Shown here in pieces: positions 20,503 to 33,521 of a stretch of DNA of 64,000 nt (position 1 is the first letter of the stretch; every line of letters begins with the position of its first letter). A program made the translations under genes and the position numbers. The notes under the pieces are model-generated. The model did no database searches and was not told the origin of the DNA. It worked only from the letters and a program-made list of their open reading frames with translations. The DNA is from Heliocidaris erythrogramma (Eukaryota > Echinodermata > Echinoidea > Camarodonta > Echinometridae), in the NCBI GenBank assembly GCA_025617745.1, contig CM046857.1, positions 27,746,094 to 27,810,093 on the forward strand, given 5' to 3'.

Positions 20503-20978
20503 TATACAGAGACGTATGGAGAGAGAGGGGAAATTGTTTCGTCTCCCTTGTGCTATGAAGCATCAACGGCTAATAACACTGATTAAAAAATTCCAGGACT
20601 AGTATTGTGTTGTCCTCCAGGCATTATGACGTAATCTCACGCATTGCCTCGGGAAATCATACACTACTTTATAGTTTCAATGTCATTTCACAAAAAACAA
20701 TTCCTACGTGAGGGAAATTAATTTTGTAGAAGAAAAATAGCTAGAAATTAATATTCCCGAAAGCCACTTCTAAGACAAGGGATTGCTACAACGGCAAATA
20801 AGTTAAAACAACAACAACAACAAAATAATAATAATGAAATATTTTCAATGGGAAGTGAATGGTAAGTTTTTAGCTTACAGCACACTGCTGATATAATCTA
20901 TTTTTTATATAATGTGCATTTCTCATGATACTAATAGTATTTTCTGACGGGCATCTCACCGGGGTAGTACCGATTACC
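20503..20978. other. unassigned DNA upstream of the LINE
   Basis: No gene recognised. Short A-rich (CAA)n and (AAT)n runs are near 20800-20835. The 5' end of the following LINE is not defined and may lie in this stretch. Confidence 0.4.
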
Positions 20979-21238
20979 AATGTGTTATTGTTTTCGCTCT
21001 TTGATGCGTTCTTTCGCTCTGCCTACGAAGATTGCCTTTAAATCCTTTCTCCTTTTGTTTTTAAACTTTATTTCCTTGTTAATGTTTTATGTGTTCTTAT
21101 TTCCATGTATCACTCTTGGTTATGTGATTCCACGCAGGACTGTTTTTGTTAACTACCCGCCTTTTCTATATTCTCTAAGCCGAAAACTTGAGTTAATGCT
21201 GAGAAACCTAATGTATATCTATGGCCTCCTTAACTGAT

Positions 21239-22884
21239 ATGCCTTTTTATTCTTTAAGTAATGATGACCTCTCCATTGACTTTCACACACACAATGATTT
21301 GGATGACAACCCTCTAGTTGATCTGCCGTACAACCAGTTCGTAGCTAATAATATTAATGCTTCCCGGATTTACTTGATCTTCATCCTGATCATGATTTAA
21401 TTCACAACCCTTCATCAGAATATATTACTGAACTTCAATTTAAAAGCCTTATCAAACAGTTTTCTAAAGACGATTTTTCTTTGCTGCATTTTAATATAAG
21501 AAGTATAAGTAAACATTTTGAAGAGTTTCAACTATTATTAGATAATTCATCCAATCACTTGTTTTCTATTATCGGACTTACGGAAACTTGGTTATCAAAT
21601 GAATCAAAAATCCCATTTGCTTTAGATCAGTATGATCTTGTTGTCAATTACAGAAAAGATAGACATGGTGGAGGTGTTGCGTTATATATTTCACACAATT
21701 ACGAATATAAAATTCATGATGAAATCAATAACATGAATGAATCTGTAGAATCACTTTTTGTTGAAATCAATGTCACGAATTCCAAAAATTTAATAGTCTT
21801 TCTGGACTTCTCCAAGGCCTTCGACACCATTAACCACGATATCTTATTACATACATTTTCACATTATGGGGTACGCGGGAAGGCCTTGCAGTGGTTCAGA
21901 AGCTACTATGTATTTTTAAATGACCCAACATCTAACATGCAACATATTAATTGCGGAGTTCCACAAGGCAGTTTGTTTGGCCCTTTGTTATTCATCATTT
22001 ATATAAATGACTTCTGTAAATCATCTGATGTCCTCTCGTTCATACTTTTTGCAGACGATTCTAATATATTTTATTCCCACCATAATCCTTATACTTTAGT
22101 TAATATCGTTAATAACGAGCTTTTAAAAGTTACACAATGGATTAGATCTAATAAATTGTCTCTGAACCTTCTCAAAACGAAATATATGTTATTAAGTAAT
22201 TCCATTAACGCACTTCCCTTAAATATTATATTGGATGATACTAATTTAGAAAATGTACCATTCATTAAATTCCTTGGTGTAACTGTTGACAACAAGCTTT
22301 CTTGGAAACACCATATAGATAGCATTTGTAAAACCATTTCACGAAATATTGGCATTATTAACAAATTAAAATATCACTTCCCGACGTCTTCTCTATTAAT
22401 GCTTTACACATCTTTGATTTTACCTTACCTGAATTATGGGATACTTGCCTGGGGCAACTCCCACCAAACCCTTTTAAACAGATTGTTGTTATTACAAAAA
22501 AAGTCTCTTCGTATAATTAACAACTTTGCTATACGTTCTCACACAGACCCTTTATTCTTTGAGAATAAATTGTTGAAAGTTGTTGACCTTTACTTTTTTC
22601 ACTTAGGGCAATTTATGTACAAATTTGAGAATAATACACTTCCTGGTGTATTTGATACTATGTTTCCTCTCAATCGATCAATTCATAATTACCCAACAAG
22701 ACAATCTAACGAATTCCACTTACCACGTTTTAGAACACTTTTCGCAAAGAATACTTTTTTGTATGACGGTCCTAGATTTTGGAACTCTCTCAGCAATGAA
22801 ATTAAAAATATTCCGTCTTTAGATACATTTAAAAGAAAATTAAAAACATTTCTACTTAAAAATTATAGAGGTTTTCGCAGCTAA
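21239..22884 (+). pseudogene. LINE endonuclease-reverse transcriptase with in-frame internal deletion
   Basis: The ATG at 21239 opens MPFYSLSNDDLSIDFHTHND. A frameshift near 21355-21361 moves the reading to the frame that continues [12 protein letters not shown] and then LLHFNIRSI from about 21484. From there 467 codons stay open. The endonuclease part (about residues 1-100) shows GLTETWLS and HGGGVALYI. It breaks at about residue 103 and passes directly into reverse transcriptase at [15 protein letters not shown]. The middle and end of the endonuclease and the start of the reverse transcriptase are thus lost without loss of frame. GVPQG (159-163) and the catalytic FADD (190-193) are intact. 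The C-terminal block [15 protein letters not shown] is complete to the stop at 22882. The product could not cut target DNA. Confidence 0.85.
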
Positions 22885-23371
22885 TCTCGCCCACTGTGTT
22901 ACCTTTTCTTTTCGGCATATTTTTTATTGACTTCGTGGCAGTTCCTTCCTTTCAGCATCTTTTTTGTCTCCTTTTGTCCATGTTCTGTTCTTTGTCCCTG
23001 TCCTGTCTGTCTTGCTTTTGCGTTTGTTCCTTGTTATTGTTCCTTATCTCTTTTGTTAATCTTCGTAGGCAAATTACTTTTTCCTTTTTTCCCGGGGGAG
23101 GGGGGGGGGGGGGGGGGGTCGGGTGGGGAGGGGGTTCGCAATATACAAGCCTTGCTTCTTAGCGAATCCCCCTATTTCCACAGGTAGTTTCCAGTCACTA
23201 TTTTTTAAAGAGTACCTTTGCTTATTCTTATTGAAAATCTATTTTTGTTCACTTTATTTTTATATACATATACATGTATTATATATAATACTGAATGTAA
23301 ACAATGTAATGACTTCTATTGTCTGTTGGAAATGAATAAACAAAAATTTGAATTTGAATTTGAATTTGATA
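21239..23371 (+). mobile_element. internally deleted CR1/Jockey-like LINE
   Basis: Contains a 5' coding start, an endonuclease remnant fused to a reverse transcriptase, a 3' untranslated region with a poly-G run (about 23099-23118), and a terminal tail of four GAATTT-type units ending at 23371. The short tandem tail, instead of poly-A, and the sequence style fit the CR1/L2/Jockey side of LINEs. The true 5' end may lie upstream of 21239. Confidence 0.8.
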
Positions 23372-23401
23372 AAAAAACAACTACTTTGATCCGATGGATA
23401 T

Positions 23402-23551
23402 ATGGGCCACGTTTCATAAAACTTGATATCAATAACAAGTTACAGTCATTGTTATAAGCTACTGAAATTCTTGAATCTGATTGGCTGAGAGCAAATATGT
23501 CATAGAAATATGGCAGTTGGTTATAATAACGAGTTTCATGAAAGGGCCCTG
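23402..23551. mobile_element. 150-bp hairpin MITE, GGGCC-CATAAA type
   Basis: Left end GGGCCACGTTTCATAAAAC; the complement of the right end begins GGGCCCTTTCATGAAAC. Inner similarity is weaker (AACTTGATATCAATAACAAG against GTTATAATAACGAG). Directly downstream of the LINE tail, separated by about 30 bp. No coding capacity. Confidence 0.65.
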
Positions 23552-23623
23552 TTTGAGTTATGTGTACTGCTCAGGATGCATCAAGGCCAGTATGCCAATT
23601 AAAAGCACTTATTTGAGCATTAA

Positions 23624-24137
23624 AGGGGAAGTCCACGCGGATTACAGGTTAGCTTTTAAAGAAGTAGAAAAATTATAGAAACAGATCAGTGAAAGTTTGA
23701 GCAAAATTCAATAGGAAATGAAATATGAAGGTATGAATTTTTGAATTTTTGAAGTTGTAATCAATCAAATTCCGCAATTCCTTGACGTAGTTTGAGAGCT
23801 CCTATCCCGTTAGCCTCTACCCAAGAAACAATTAATTTCCATTTTCTCTAACGAAAATATTCAGTCATACATGCATTTTACATGTAGTCATTGCTTATAT
23901 GTTTATACACAAATTTTGTATGAAACAAGTCTATTCCTTCATCCCAAAATAAGAAAAAGAAAATTTATGGAAAGTTATGTATTGAGCAAATGGGAGAGGG
24001 ACTCGCAAGATACGTCACGGAGTTGTCAATTTGTGTTTGATTGATTACAACTTCGAAAATTCATAGTTTTCTAATTGGATTTGCTAAAACATATGTGTTT
24101 CTCGCATTGTTCTGCCTTTATTCAAATCAACTTTCCC
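23624..24137. mobile_element. TTAA-type MITE with arms of about 170 bp
   Basis: The left arm starts AGGGGAAGTCCACG after TTAA (23620-23623). The right arm ends CAACTTTCCC before TTGA (24138-24141), one base from TTAA. The arms match imperfectly over about 170 bp, best at GAAGTTGTAATCAATCAAA and its complement. TTAA targets are used by piggyBac and Kolobok elements. No transposase frame is seen, so the superfamily is open. Confidence 0.7.
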
Positions 24138-24141
24138 TTGA

Positions 24142-25192
24142 ATGCAAAGGACAGTTCCTGATATAGACACATTTTGTTGAAGGATTGGAATAAACTATAG
24201 CTCAGGATTTTTGAATTTGACCGACAAAATCGGAGCTACTCGTGGTATCGTTGGAAATTAATGAATATATATACATTGTCTTGTCTTGTCTTGATTCCTT
24301 GCGAACTTTTTTTTAAATCCAGATTTCTTGACGTCACGTCATAGACACCAGTGGAGGAACTGTCAACGATGCAGAAAGAGAGGGAGAGGGAGAGGGAGTG
24401 TAAGAAGATACAATGGACGGGAAGAGGATACTGAATATGGAAATAAAGCAGTACCCCACATCCTCCCTCATATTTTATTCCCTATCTCGACCTAACCCCC
24501 CCCCCCCCCCTTTCCACTGCAAAATATTAAGACTTTCACTGAAACCTATATCTAATAAAGATATGAACTGAGTGGTCGTATAGACAAACGGTTTATCGAA
24601 TATAGATCTTAATGTGCGATCATGTTCATGTACTTACCCAAGGTCTATGGAGCCAAGCAAATGGAATCATGTGAATCAAGTGGAACTCATCTACGTATTT
24701 GTCAGAATCTAGATTAAACAAGATAAACGTTTTATGTCAATTGCATTAATCAAACAACAATCAGTATTTTCCCTCTAGCCCCCGAAAATATGTTTCAGTG
24801 CCATCCGTTTGTAAAGTTATTCAGTTTTTGTTCCTCTGAGGGATACCATTTTGCGGGAAAATAACTGTAAATGATCATCCAAATTATCAATTGTGCTTAT
24901 ATAGGCAACCTTGGTCTGCTTATAGGAGGGAAGGGGGGGGGGGGGGGGGGGGGGTGGCAGGAAGTAGGTTGCCCTATATTACTTTGCCTGTAAGAATATT
25001 TATTTCATCAATTTATCTCTTGTAATTTTTTCCTAAAATATGTTTAATTCAGGTCTAATAAACTGCTGCTTGAAATAGATATTCCAGGTGAAAAATATAT
25101 ATTATTTTGATGAAATTATAAATCTCATGGGCGAAATAATGAATCACCAAGCCTCTTACAAAAATATACTGCCAAATTACATATTACATATA
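24142..25192. other. unassigned AT-rich DNA with homopolymers
   Basis: No gene recognised. Three TTGTC repeats near 24279-24293, purine repeats at 24376-24398, poly-C near 24497-24510, and poly-G of about 22 at 24931-24954. Confidence 0.4.
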
Positions 25193-25193
25193 A

Positions 25194-25388
25194 CCCAAAT
25201 CTGGCACAAACTGACTTTTAACATGTAATTTTCAAAATTCTGCTGCTCGGCAAAGCAGATGGATGCCATCAATATATGTAACGCACGAGTACTTTATGTA
25301 TAACTGATTATTATTGTCAAAGAGCACATGGTCCCTTGTTTCAGGGTTTCGGATTTTTTTCTGGGATGCAATGTAGCCTCTAAAGCCA
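25194..25388 (+). repeat. dispersed repeat R, copy 1
   Basis: About 195 bp that matches 51263-51487 in the same orientation. Shared blocks include CCCAAATCTGGCACAA, ATTTTCAAAAT, GGATGCCAT, GTCGAAGAGCACAT or a close variant, and TTTTTTCTGGGA. Family unknown; no terminal repeats seen. Confidence 0.65.
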
Positions 25389-27105
25389 CTATTACAAGCA
25401 TTCATGATGCCGACAAGCCCCTCCCCCACCCCCCCCCCCCCTTCCGAGTAGAAATTATCCATCATCGATGCTAGGGGTAACTTACGTTGTAACATGAAAC
25501 ATCAATCTACATTTTTTAACAATTAATGTCTTCTGCACTTGAGGCGTCAAGTCACTTCAATTAACAAAGCACTTTAAGCTAATGCTCATGACAGACGACA
25601 CATGCAATCTCGAAGCACAAACACAACTCTCTGAGACAGCAAATCAAGGACCTATTGACATTTCGTCGTGTAGTCCAGTTTAAGGGGTGACATTAGCTTG
25701 ATTAGCAACAACATAATGTTAACATACATTTAATGAAGACAAAAGTGAAAAGGCTTAATAACTTTTACCAAGTCTCCGAAAAGAGGAAGAGGAAAAGCCA
25801 TACATTTCGTCGATTTTGGTGGAAGGTAGCAAGAACATGAAACAAGAAAAGTGAGTTTCTAAGAAATTCCAAATACTTTCGAGATAACAACTCAAGGGTA
25901 AGTTTGAGAAAATGTGTACTGTGTATAGAAATTATAAGTCACTGTTCACAAAAGGCAATGTGCTAGACTTTTGATATTGCACTGAAGTTAATTTCCCTCA
26001 TGTGTGTGGGATCATGATTCAAACATGTATTAGCCTTTTAACGATATATATGCTTTAAAAAAGAATATAAGGAGAAGAGAATGCCTCCTCCTCTTCCTCC
26101 TCCCTCTTACCCCCTTCTCCCCAACGCCCTCACGATTGACACTATACAAGGACTATCACCGAAAATGTCTTCTTTTTTTCTGTTGATCTCTCCGTTATGC
26201 CTTTCTCCCACACATGTTTCTTTTCCACCGCGCAGAATAATATTGCTCGTTTCTAACATCCCAGAAATGTCAGTAGTATAATGTAATTACGTGGTCAAAC
26301 TTTTCTTTTCCCTTGTGGTTTTTAAATGCACTTACCTTCCCTCTAATTCTATTTTGTTATTTGATTGTGTCGTACAAAAGCAGAGTCACGATCCATGCCT
26401 TTATAAGTGTAACTTAATCATTATAAAAAAACAATGTTAAAGATAAAGTTGGGTTCTGGCCATGCGATGGCAGTGAGAAAGAAACAATTTGTAAATGTAC
26501 ATACACCAAAAATATTCTGCATTTTGAGGTTTGAAATCATCAAAATGATATGAAATCGACTGAATCTTCCTGAACATCACATAGAGTGGACAGCACTGCT
26601 CACAGATATGGGGTGTGGGACTACACACACATGTTGCGTGAAAGTTTGGTCAAAACGTTTAAGCTATTTTTTCATCATTTTTATATCAAATATTATTTGA
26701 AGATCAATCCTGTCAGGGGATATACTGTGATACCCCTCCACGCTGACATAAAAATGAAAAATCTCTCCATCATTTTTCACCTTTATCACAACCCAACCAT
26801 CTCTTTAAGAATACCACATCGAGATCAAATGAATGAATTCGCATAAACATAATTGTTCGATCTGTACCATGAAAGGTCACGAAGTATGATTAAGATCACA
26901 TTTCATATCTACAGGCACGCGTGTCTTTTACTTTGCCAATCTCATTTTCGCCTTGACAACGTGAGTATTCGGCCAAAATTTAATATTGAAGAAATAAGCA
27001 TAAGTTTTCTGAGATGAGATAACCCTGCTCTCTTTAATATCTCGGTGAGGTGTCGCTTTTAAAGCTACCAACCCTTGGCTAAAAAGGCGGAACTTATTTC
27101 TTCCA
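25389..27105. other. unassigned AT-rich DNA
   Basis: No gene recognised. Poly-C at about 25426-25440 and a C-rich stretch at about 26081-26125. Confidence 0.4.
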
Positions 27106-27169
27106 GCTTTTCAATAGAGATGTGAAGATATACAAAATGAATAAACAGAACAAGAACAAGAAGAAAAGG

Positions 27170-27460
27170 GAGAAGCAAAAGAAGATAAGAATAACAGTAA
27201 TAATAACAATAACTGTATAATCATACTACTACTGCTACTACTACTAATAATAGTAATAAAAATATAATAGTCATAATAATAAAAATTATAATAATAATAA
27301 TGATAATGGTAATAATAACAACAATAATAATAATAATAATGATAAATACAAATGATAATCATGATCCTGATAATAATAATGAATATTATAATAATGATAA
27401 TAATAATACTACTACTAACAATAAAAAAAAGAATGATAATAATAATAATGACTACAAAAA
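27170..27460 (+). repeat. imperfect (AAT)n microsatellite
   Basis: About 290 bp of decayed AAT/ATG/ACT triplets. Long frames of Tyr or Asn through it are artefacts of the repeat. Confidence 0.85.
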
Positions 27461-27479
27461 GTCTAGGTTACTCAGGGCA

Positions 27480-30400
27480 GTCTAATCAGACTAAATACCG
27501 TTCTCGCTGAGGGCCCTATACAATCATATCATTACTGCTATATTTTGTTTATTAACACTATTTATTTAAACTTATTCTTGCTTGTCTGCTTTGGAAATCT
27601 TAGCCCTTATTTCTAGAGTGAGCAGCATCCCCTCCTTGGACTTGTATTGTCGCCTCTGGTGGTTCAGTTGGAATTAATGGGGTACTTAACACAATGACAA
27701 TAGTTTGGATGCTGTTCTTTTTTAAGTCCTGATATTCTTATATTTGGATTTCTTTATAATTTCGATCATGGTTGCACAATAAATTCATAATTTGAAGGCT
27801 AATAATCCTATCATTACACTAACAGCTCACTGTAATTATGCAGGCTTTTGCTAGCTGTGTACTTCAGAAAATGAAAATGAAGCTCGTTCGCAATTTTACT
27901 TGTATTATGTGATCAATTACCCAATAAATGATTACAACAGTTGCCTTAAACCTCATGTTTATTTAAATCTTAGAAAATACCTTATATTTTCAAGGACTCA
28001 AATGAAACTTTCAGTGAATGTCCAAGACTACAAATAGATAATGAAAATATGCCAACAATTTTGAGAGACATGTACAATAGCTGGGCATGAGCAGATAAAT
28101 ATATGGAAATGAAATAGCTATTCGCAACCAATGGACATATCAACCGGTCTCTATGTGCCAATCGAAGTTCGGATTTTCAGCGAAAGTGATCTCCATCAGG
28201 TTTTCTTCAGTGTCTTCATAATATGAGGTATGTTTCAAACGACCTTTATACTGCGGGGTAAGTAATTTTCCGAAATAGAACTCCATTACAAAAACTCATT
28301 ATTAACTTTAAAGCCCAAAGATCCATCTTTCAAGTTTCCTTTATGTTAGTCAATGAATCACAAGATTCTTACAATTCCTGATGGATTTAAAAGGGTTTCT
28401 TTTTAAGGAATGCAATATCGCAGTATGCTTATAAAACCTTACTGCCTCGCTGCATTACTGTGAAATCCTTAAAACTGAGATCCCTAGGATCATCTCTCTC
28501 TATATATATATCGATATATACAAAGAACATGATTATAATTTATATCATTCCCATATCTGCACAAGGCGTTACATTATAGAAATAAATGTCAAGAAAAGAA
28601 AATGCAAATTGTCAGATCGTCTCGAAGGGAGTGGGTTGTAGGTGTGGTAACAAAAAGAACTACTTCTTTATCCTTGTTGTAAAACAAAATTGAAGTAAAT
28701 ATTCGAACAAAGATACAAATTCAAAGGTTATATCTCATGTGACGTTTTAAAGTTAAAGGATGACAGATTTATTTTAAGTGGCATTTCTTTGAGAACTAAT
28801 CTTAAAATGGTGCTCTGAATTATTTTGACGACATTTTGGGCTATTGAAAAAAAATCAAAGAGCATCAAAGTGTACGAAAACTAGTTTCAATGTAAAAAAA
28901 AAAGTAGAGATAATTGAAAAAGAAAGAAGTACCTCCGTCATAGGCAGACTCTTTTCTTCTAATTGGGACGTGTATGTATGTTAATTAGTCGGGGGGGGGG
29001 GGGGGTAAGGGATAATGCTCTTTTTTATTTAAATAACGAAATACAGACTCTTTAGGGCATAGATACTCTAAATGACACCTTTTTTCTACATCGAACTAGA
29101 AAAACAAAACAATTTGGACGGGGGAGAGTATGAAAGTATTATTCAAACCAAATAACCAGGTGCCCCATTGCAGTACTTTAAAATGCCATTTTTAAATAAT
29201 TGTTGTTTTAAAATTAAATCGGGGCTCTTTTTTCTATCCTATCCTTCCGCTTTTGCGCCGTCGATACCCGCCTCCGTTATTAGACTTCCTTGTTTCTGAC
29301 TTATGCATAAATGTACTTACTTTTCTCCTATCTTGTTGAGTAAGATGTTTCCTCACTAAATTTTATTCGCCCGATCCACACCCCCACCCCCCCCCCCCCC
29401 CCACTTGATAAAATCAAGGCAGAAACGAAAGGGTATGAAAATGTACGCAGCTCTTCTAGTTTTAACGTATTGAAAAAAAGATGTCCAATATGTAAGGAGA
29501 AAATACTATTAGTAAATGGTTATCAATTATTGTTATTACGCTTTGTCAAACTTTTCAATAATAGATGAGTGTTGCAACATCAATGAAGTAAACTCTCTTT
29601 AAAAATATGAAGATATAAGTGAGTGGAAAAAGAAATGATGGTCATCAAAGGCACATTTTCTTTAATAGAAACAATACTTATTTAGGGTATGTAATATGGT
29701 CGATAGCTGTTTCATGCGTCTAGGTAAGTGGGTAGATTGCCCAAAAGGTAATTTCTTAAGTAAATGGCGTCTCCTTCGAGATTCAAATTTCTAATAAAAT
29801 GGCAACGTCTCAGAAGCAAAATGAGAAAACCGCCATTTAAGGGCTGCCATATAATATAACATTTTTGTTTTCCTAAAACCCCCCCCCCCCAAAGCAATTT
29901 GGATGGTTAAAAAACCCCCCTAAACAGGCATTCATTTTAATACTATAAAAATGGACTTCTGCTTTGGCTGGATGTCTGAACTGGGAACCCCACCATCCTT
30001 CTGCTCCATTCCCCGTTTCTGTTGCTTATCAATAACTAACAAAGACTGTCAGGGAGAAAACGAAAATTGGTGTAGAACAAAAATAATGAGTGGCATATCT
30101 ACGACACCCCCCCCCCCCCACCCCACCCCAACCGAGCATGTATGTTTTGGAACTTGTGCGATTAGATATTAAAGAGTATTTTTTTGAGACCAGGAGACGG
30201 GGCTTCGGTGGTGAATATCAAAATAAAAATAAAATTGGACATATTCCTGAAAAGTATTCAAGAATTTCACGATACTTGGTTGTTGCATTCTATTTGCATA
30301 CTTTCGCCCAACTGACCCCCCCCCCCTTCTCTCTCTGTCTCACCCTCTCTTTGTCAACCCTCCCTCCTTCTCTCTTCGTGTAACCAGTCTCTATAAGGTT

Positions 30401-31255
30401 TTTGCTCCTTCACCCCTCTCCCCCTCTCTATCCCTCCCTCTATCCCTCCTTATATGTCTCTTACCCTCGATCTCTTTCTCTTTGTGAACCATTCCTACCT
30501 CCCTCTTTTTCTTGTAATCTCTCCCTAATTGGTTCATATAACGTTTTGGCTCTTTGATCGATGAGATCAAGTAGGATCGTTATTATGATGAGCGTCGTCA
30601 TACCTGTGAGGCATGAAAACATGGCAGGAAGCTTGGATCTAATCCATGCTCTCATTCACCCCTTAAAAGCCAGAGGAGGGGGATGATCGGTAAATAATAA
30701 ATCGCAAATCTACCCGATAGCCAAATGCTTGACATTAGATAACCTATTTTCATGGAAATGGGTCTGACTGCCGAATGAGGGAATGGGATGGAAAAGGGTC
30801 GTATAATTACATATTACCTTCCCCATTGATAGGGGCTCATGCTCGAGCTACGCCTCTGGACAAAAAGAAAGGGAAATGTGGGGAAGCGGAATGGATTTTA
30901 CTGCTAACAAAGTATACACTTTCAATGGCGTATCCGCCATTACCCCCCCCCCCCCCCCTCTTTGAAGACTCTGTAATTATCAAAGCTACTTCCAACTTGT
31001 TTACCTCACGTGGATCTAGAGCTTTAATCACCGGCCCAGGTTATATATTGTTGCTCGCCGGTTTAAGCTAACGAGCATTAACAATCGATTTTCGCAGATC
31101 CAATTATCCTTCTGCATAGACCGATTTCATAGTTATATTTCAATATCGCTAAAAATATAGCTTATCGTTGTGGGTGATGTTGCATCGGCCCTTCAGGGGA
31201 GGAGACGAGTGTCGGGTATCTGAGTGAATGTACGAGTACAATTTTTTCAGAGAGA
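27480..31255. other. unassigned AT-rich DNA with homopolymers
   Basis: No gene recognised over 3.8 kb. Poly-G/C runs lie at about 28990-29004, 29386-29402, 29879-29890, 30107-30119, 30316-30326 and 30944-30958. A CT-rich stretch occupies 30327-30480. A 28-base block, AACTTGTGCGATTAGATATT, at 30150-30169 with its following bases recurs at 33752-33771. Confidence 0.4.
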
Positions 31256-31258
31256 ACT

Positions 31259-31623
31259 GGGTCCCGACTCATAAAGTCTACTATGTACTTTACAGGTAGA
31301 AGTTGCGATTAATTTGAAGTTGCAATCGATTCAAACCAATCAATCTATTATTTTTTCTTCTTCTTCTCATTTCTTCCTTTTCTATCTTAATCTTCATTTT
31401 TATATTTTTCCCCTTTTTAATCATAATAAAGACTATTTAATACATGCATGTAAAATGTTATTGTTAGTTATTGTTATTGTTATGTAATTTGGCACAATGA
31501 TGCTGGCATGTGAATATATTTGTTCGTGTATTTTACCTTGATTATTATTTTGAAAAAGGAAGTAATAAAATATTCTTAAAAACTAAAAAGTAACCAGGTA
31601 AGTCTTTATGAGACGGGGCCCTG
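31259..31623. mobile_element. 365-bp foldback, GGGYCC-CATAAAG type
   Basis: Left end GGGTCCCGACTCATAAAGTCT; the complement of the right end begins AGGGCCCCGTCTCATAAAGACT. Interior motifs GTTGCGATTAATT and GTTGCAATCGATTC resemble those in the element at 45571-46063. TTC- and GTTATT-rich sequence occupies the centre. No coding capacity. Confidence 0.65.
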
Positions 31624-32750
31624 ATGTCTTTTACCCGACAATGAACTCTTACTTTTTATTTATTTATTTTTTATTTTGCAGCAGTAAAAAGTTATGTTTG
31701 GTCGTGATATCAAAGAGCTCATATTGAGAAAAGAAGTGGTATGCGTTTTTATTTGGTAATTTTTAAAATCTGCGTATCAAAGAAAACAATCCTTTTTAAA
31801 TTTTTTCAAATAGCTCAACTAGAAAGTGCAATTTTTTAAAAATAAAAATCACCTTTTTGAGGGTTTGAAATTGTCTTGCAGTCCAATTTCGGCAAAATCC
31901 TACCTTGTTTACTTTTCTATGCAAATTAGCACTGACGTCATTGGGTAGAGTCCTATGACCTCCGCGGTATACTGCTGCACAACATAGCATAGACTGGCAA
32001 CCGAGAGTGAAGAGAAACTTTGCTCGACATGATTTTTATACTTCAAAATTATGTTCCCAAATCCATCAGTTTTGTTACATATTATATGAAAACTAGTTTT
32101 CATTTTATTCCAACAAGCAACCATTTTTCAGACAGCTCGCACAAGTTTACAAGCACGAAAACTTAAAAAGTCGGAGCCGAATTGCTTTCCAACTGGGCCA
32201 TCAAGGCATCATCAAGATTGGATATTCACACACACACACACACACACGCGCGCGCCGCCGAAACGAACATTTTGTACTCACAATTATTTATATCTCAAAA
32301 TTTGATGAAGAACTATATAATTAAATGTCTACAGATATCAGATCTTTTGATACTCAAAGCAATGGGTTAAAAAGAAATAAACCTTAGCAAATCTGCACAA
32401 ACCGGCCGGCAATCACACATCGCAGGCAATCATACCCAGTAGTCAGACCCGTACACAGGGTAGGCTACATGGAGGCCTACAGCGACGCGGTGAAACCCCG
32501 TAGGGCTCCGCTTGAGAACTGGGCTGGATCTGATACACTACTGAGTACTGTGGAAGAAAAGAACAGAGCTATACTCTACGAGAATCGCTCTTTTCTTCCT
32601 AATATTGGTCATAGCAGTGAAATATCTGGTGAAACACCTAATTGAGGTTGGTTTTAACTTGTCACTTGACATTTTTGGAAAAAAACGATACTATGACTTC
32701 GAACTGAGTCCACAAAATCAGCGCAAGAACGACCATGTCGGCAGTGATTC
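31624..32750. other. unassigned DNA
   Basis: No gene recognised. A (CA)n run of about 20 bp followed by CGCGCGCG lies at 32229-32257. Confidence 0.4.
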
Positions 32751-32751
32751 A

Positions 32752-33137
32752 GCAATACAGAGACGAGCTACACGAATTATTCTCAAACAGAGAAGACAGG
32801 AAATGGACTATTCTGTACGCCTTCAAAGTTTAAAGTGGTTTACTTTTTTTTCTAGACGACGTTACCTCTTGATTAGTTTTACTCTTAAAGTCCTCTTTGG
32901 CCTCATAAAATGTGAAGCTGTTCAAAATGCTATTCATGTTAACCAAAGATATTCTCATACTGTTTTATTCAAACATCTGAAAGCCCGCACTCAAAGACTC
33001 CATGGTTCTGCCATTCATACATTCCCCGTGTTTGGGATACTCTCCCTATTAATTTGAAAACTGATGTTGTTTTATTATCATTTCATACCTGGCTATCAAA
33101 ATTGAAAGAACAAGTTCTCAGTATACATGTGAGTTAA
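32752..33137 (+). pseudogene. LINE reverse transcriptase C-terminal fragment
   Basis: From about 32755 the frame reads IQRRATRIILKQRRQEMDY, then RLQSLKWFTFFSRRRYLL, a layout typical of the region after the thumb in CR1/Jockey-type reverse transcriptases. After GSAIHTFP (near 33024) a one-base frameshift occurs. The reading continues in the next frame as PRVWDTLPINLKTDVVLLSF to a stop at 33135-33137. The 5' part, including all catalytic motifs, is missing. The sequence upstream in the open frame (32605-32750) shows no family similarity that I can see, so the LINE probably starts near 32752. Confidence 0.75.
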
Positions 33138-33432
33138 CTCTTTAAGACCCCTTCTCAATTAGTAATACATAATGCATAATTCCATATTTTATTTTTGCAA
33201 TGCTCTGTTAATTATTTCATACAGAATCTAAAAAAAAAAAATGCATGACAATATCCCTTAATGTTTTTTTCCACCTGGTTATTTTTTTTTTTACCTACTC
33301 AGCTGCACAGCGCCCTCTTTGGGTATAATGCCGGGCTTGTGTACATTGTATTCACCTACTTTTTTTTCCCCGGTGCTATATACATGTGCACAAGGCGACA
33401 TTATTGTTTTGTATTGTATTTATTTATTTAAG
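33138..33432 (+). mobile_element. 3' untranslated region of the LINE fragment
   Basis: AT-rich sequence after the stop. It contains ACAGCGCCCTCTTTGGGTATAA and ends near a TTGTATTGTATTTATTTATT tail. The boundary is uncertain. Confidence 0.4.
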
Positions 33433-33496
33433 GGAAAGTCCACCTGGAATTTGTTTTGTTTTAATGCAGGTGTAAGGGTGATAGGGATAGAACATG

Positions 33497-33521
33497 CCCC
33501 CCCCCCCCCACACACACACAC
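33497..33521 (+). repeat. poly-C followed by (CA)n
   Basis: About 12 C then ACACACACACACACA. Confidence 0.85.

Noticed and set aside
22896..23187. Two cysteine-rich open frames after the LINE
   Set aside because: They are in the LINE 3' untranslated region and end in a poly-G run.
27111..27485. Tyr/Ser-rich and Asn-rich open frames
   Set aside because: Translation of an AAT microsatellite.
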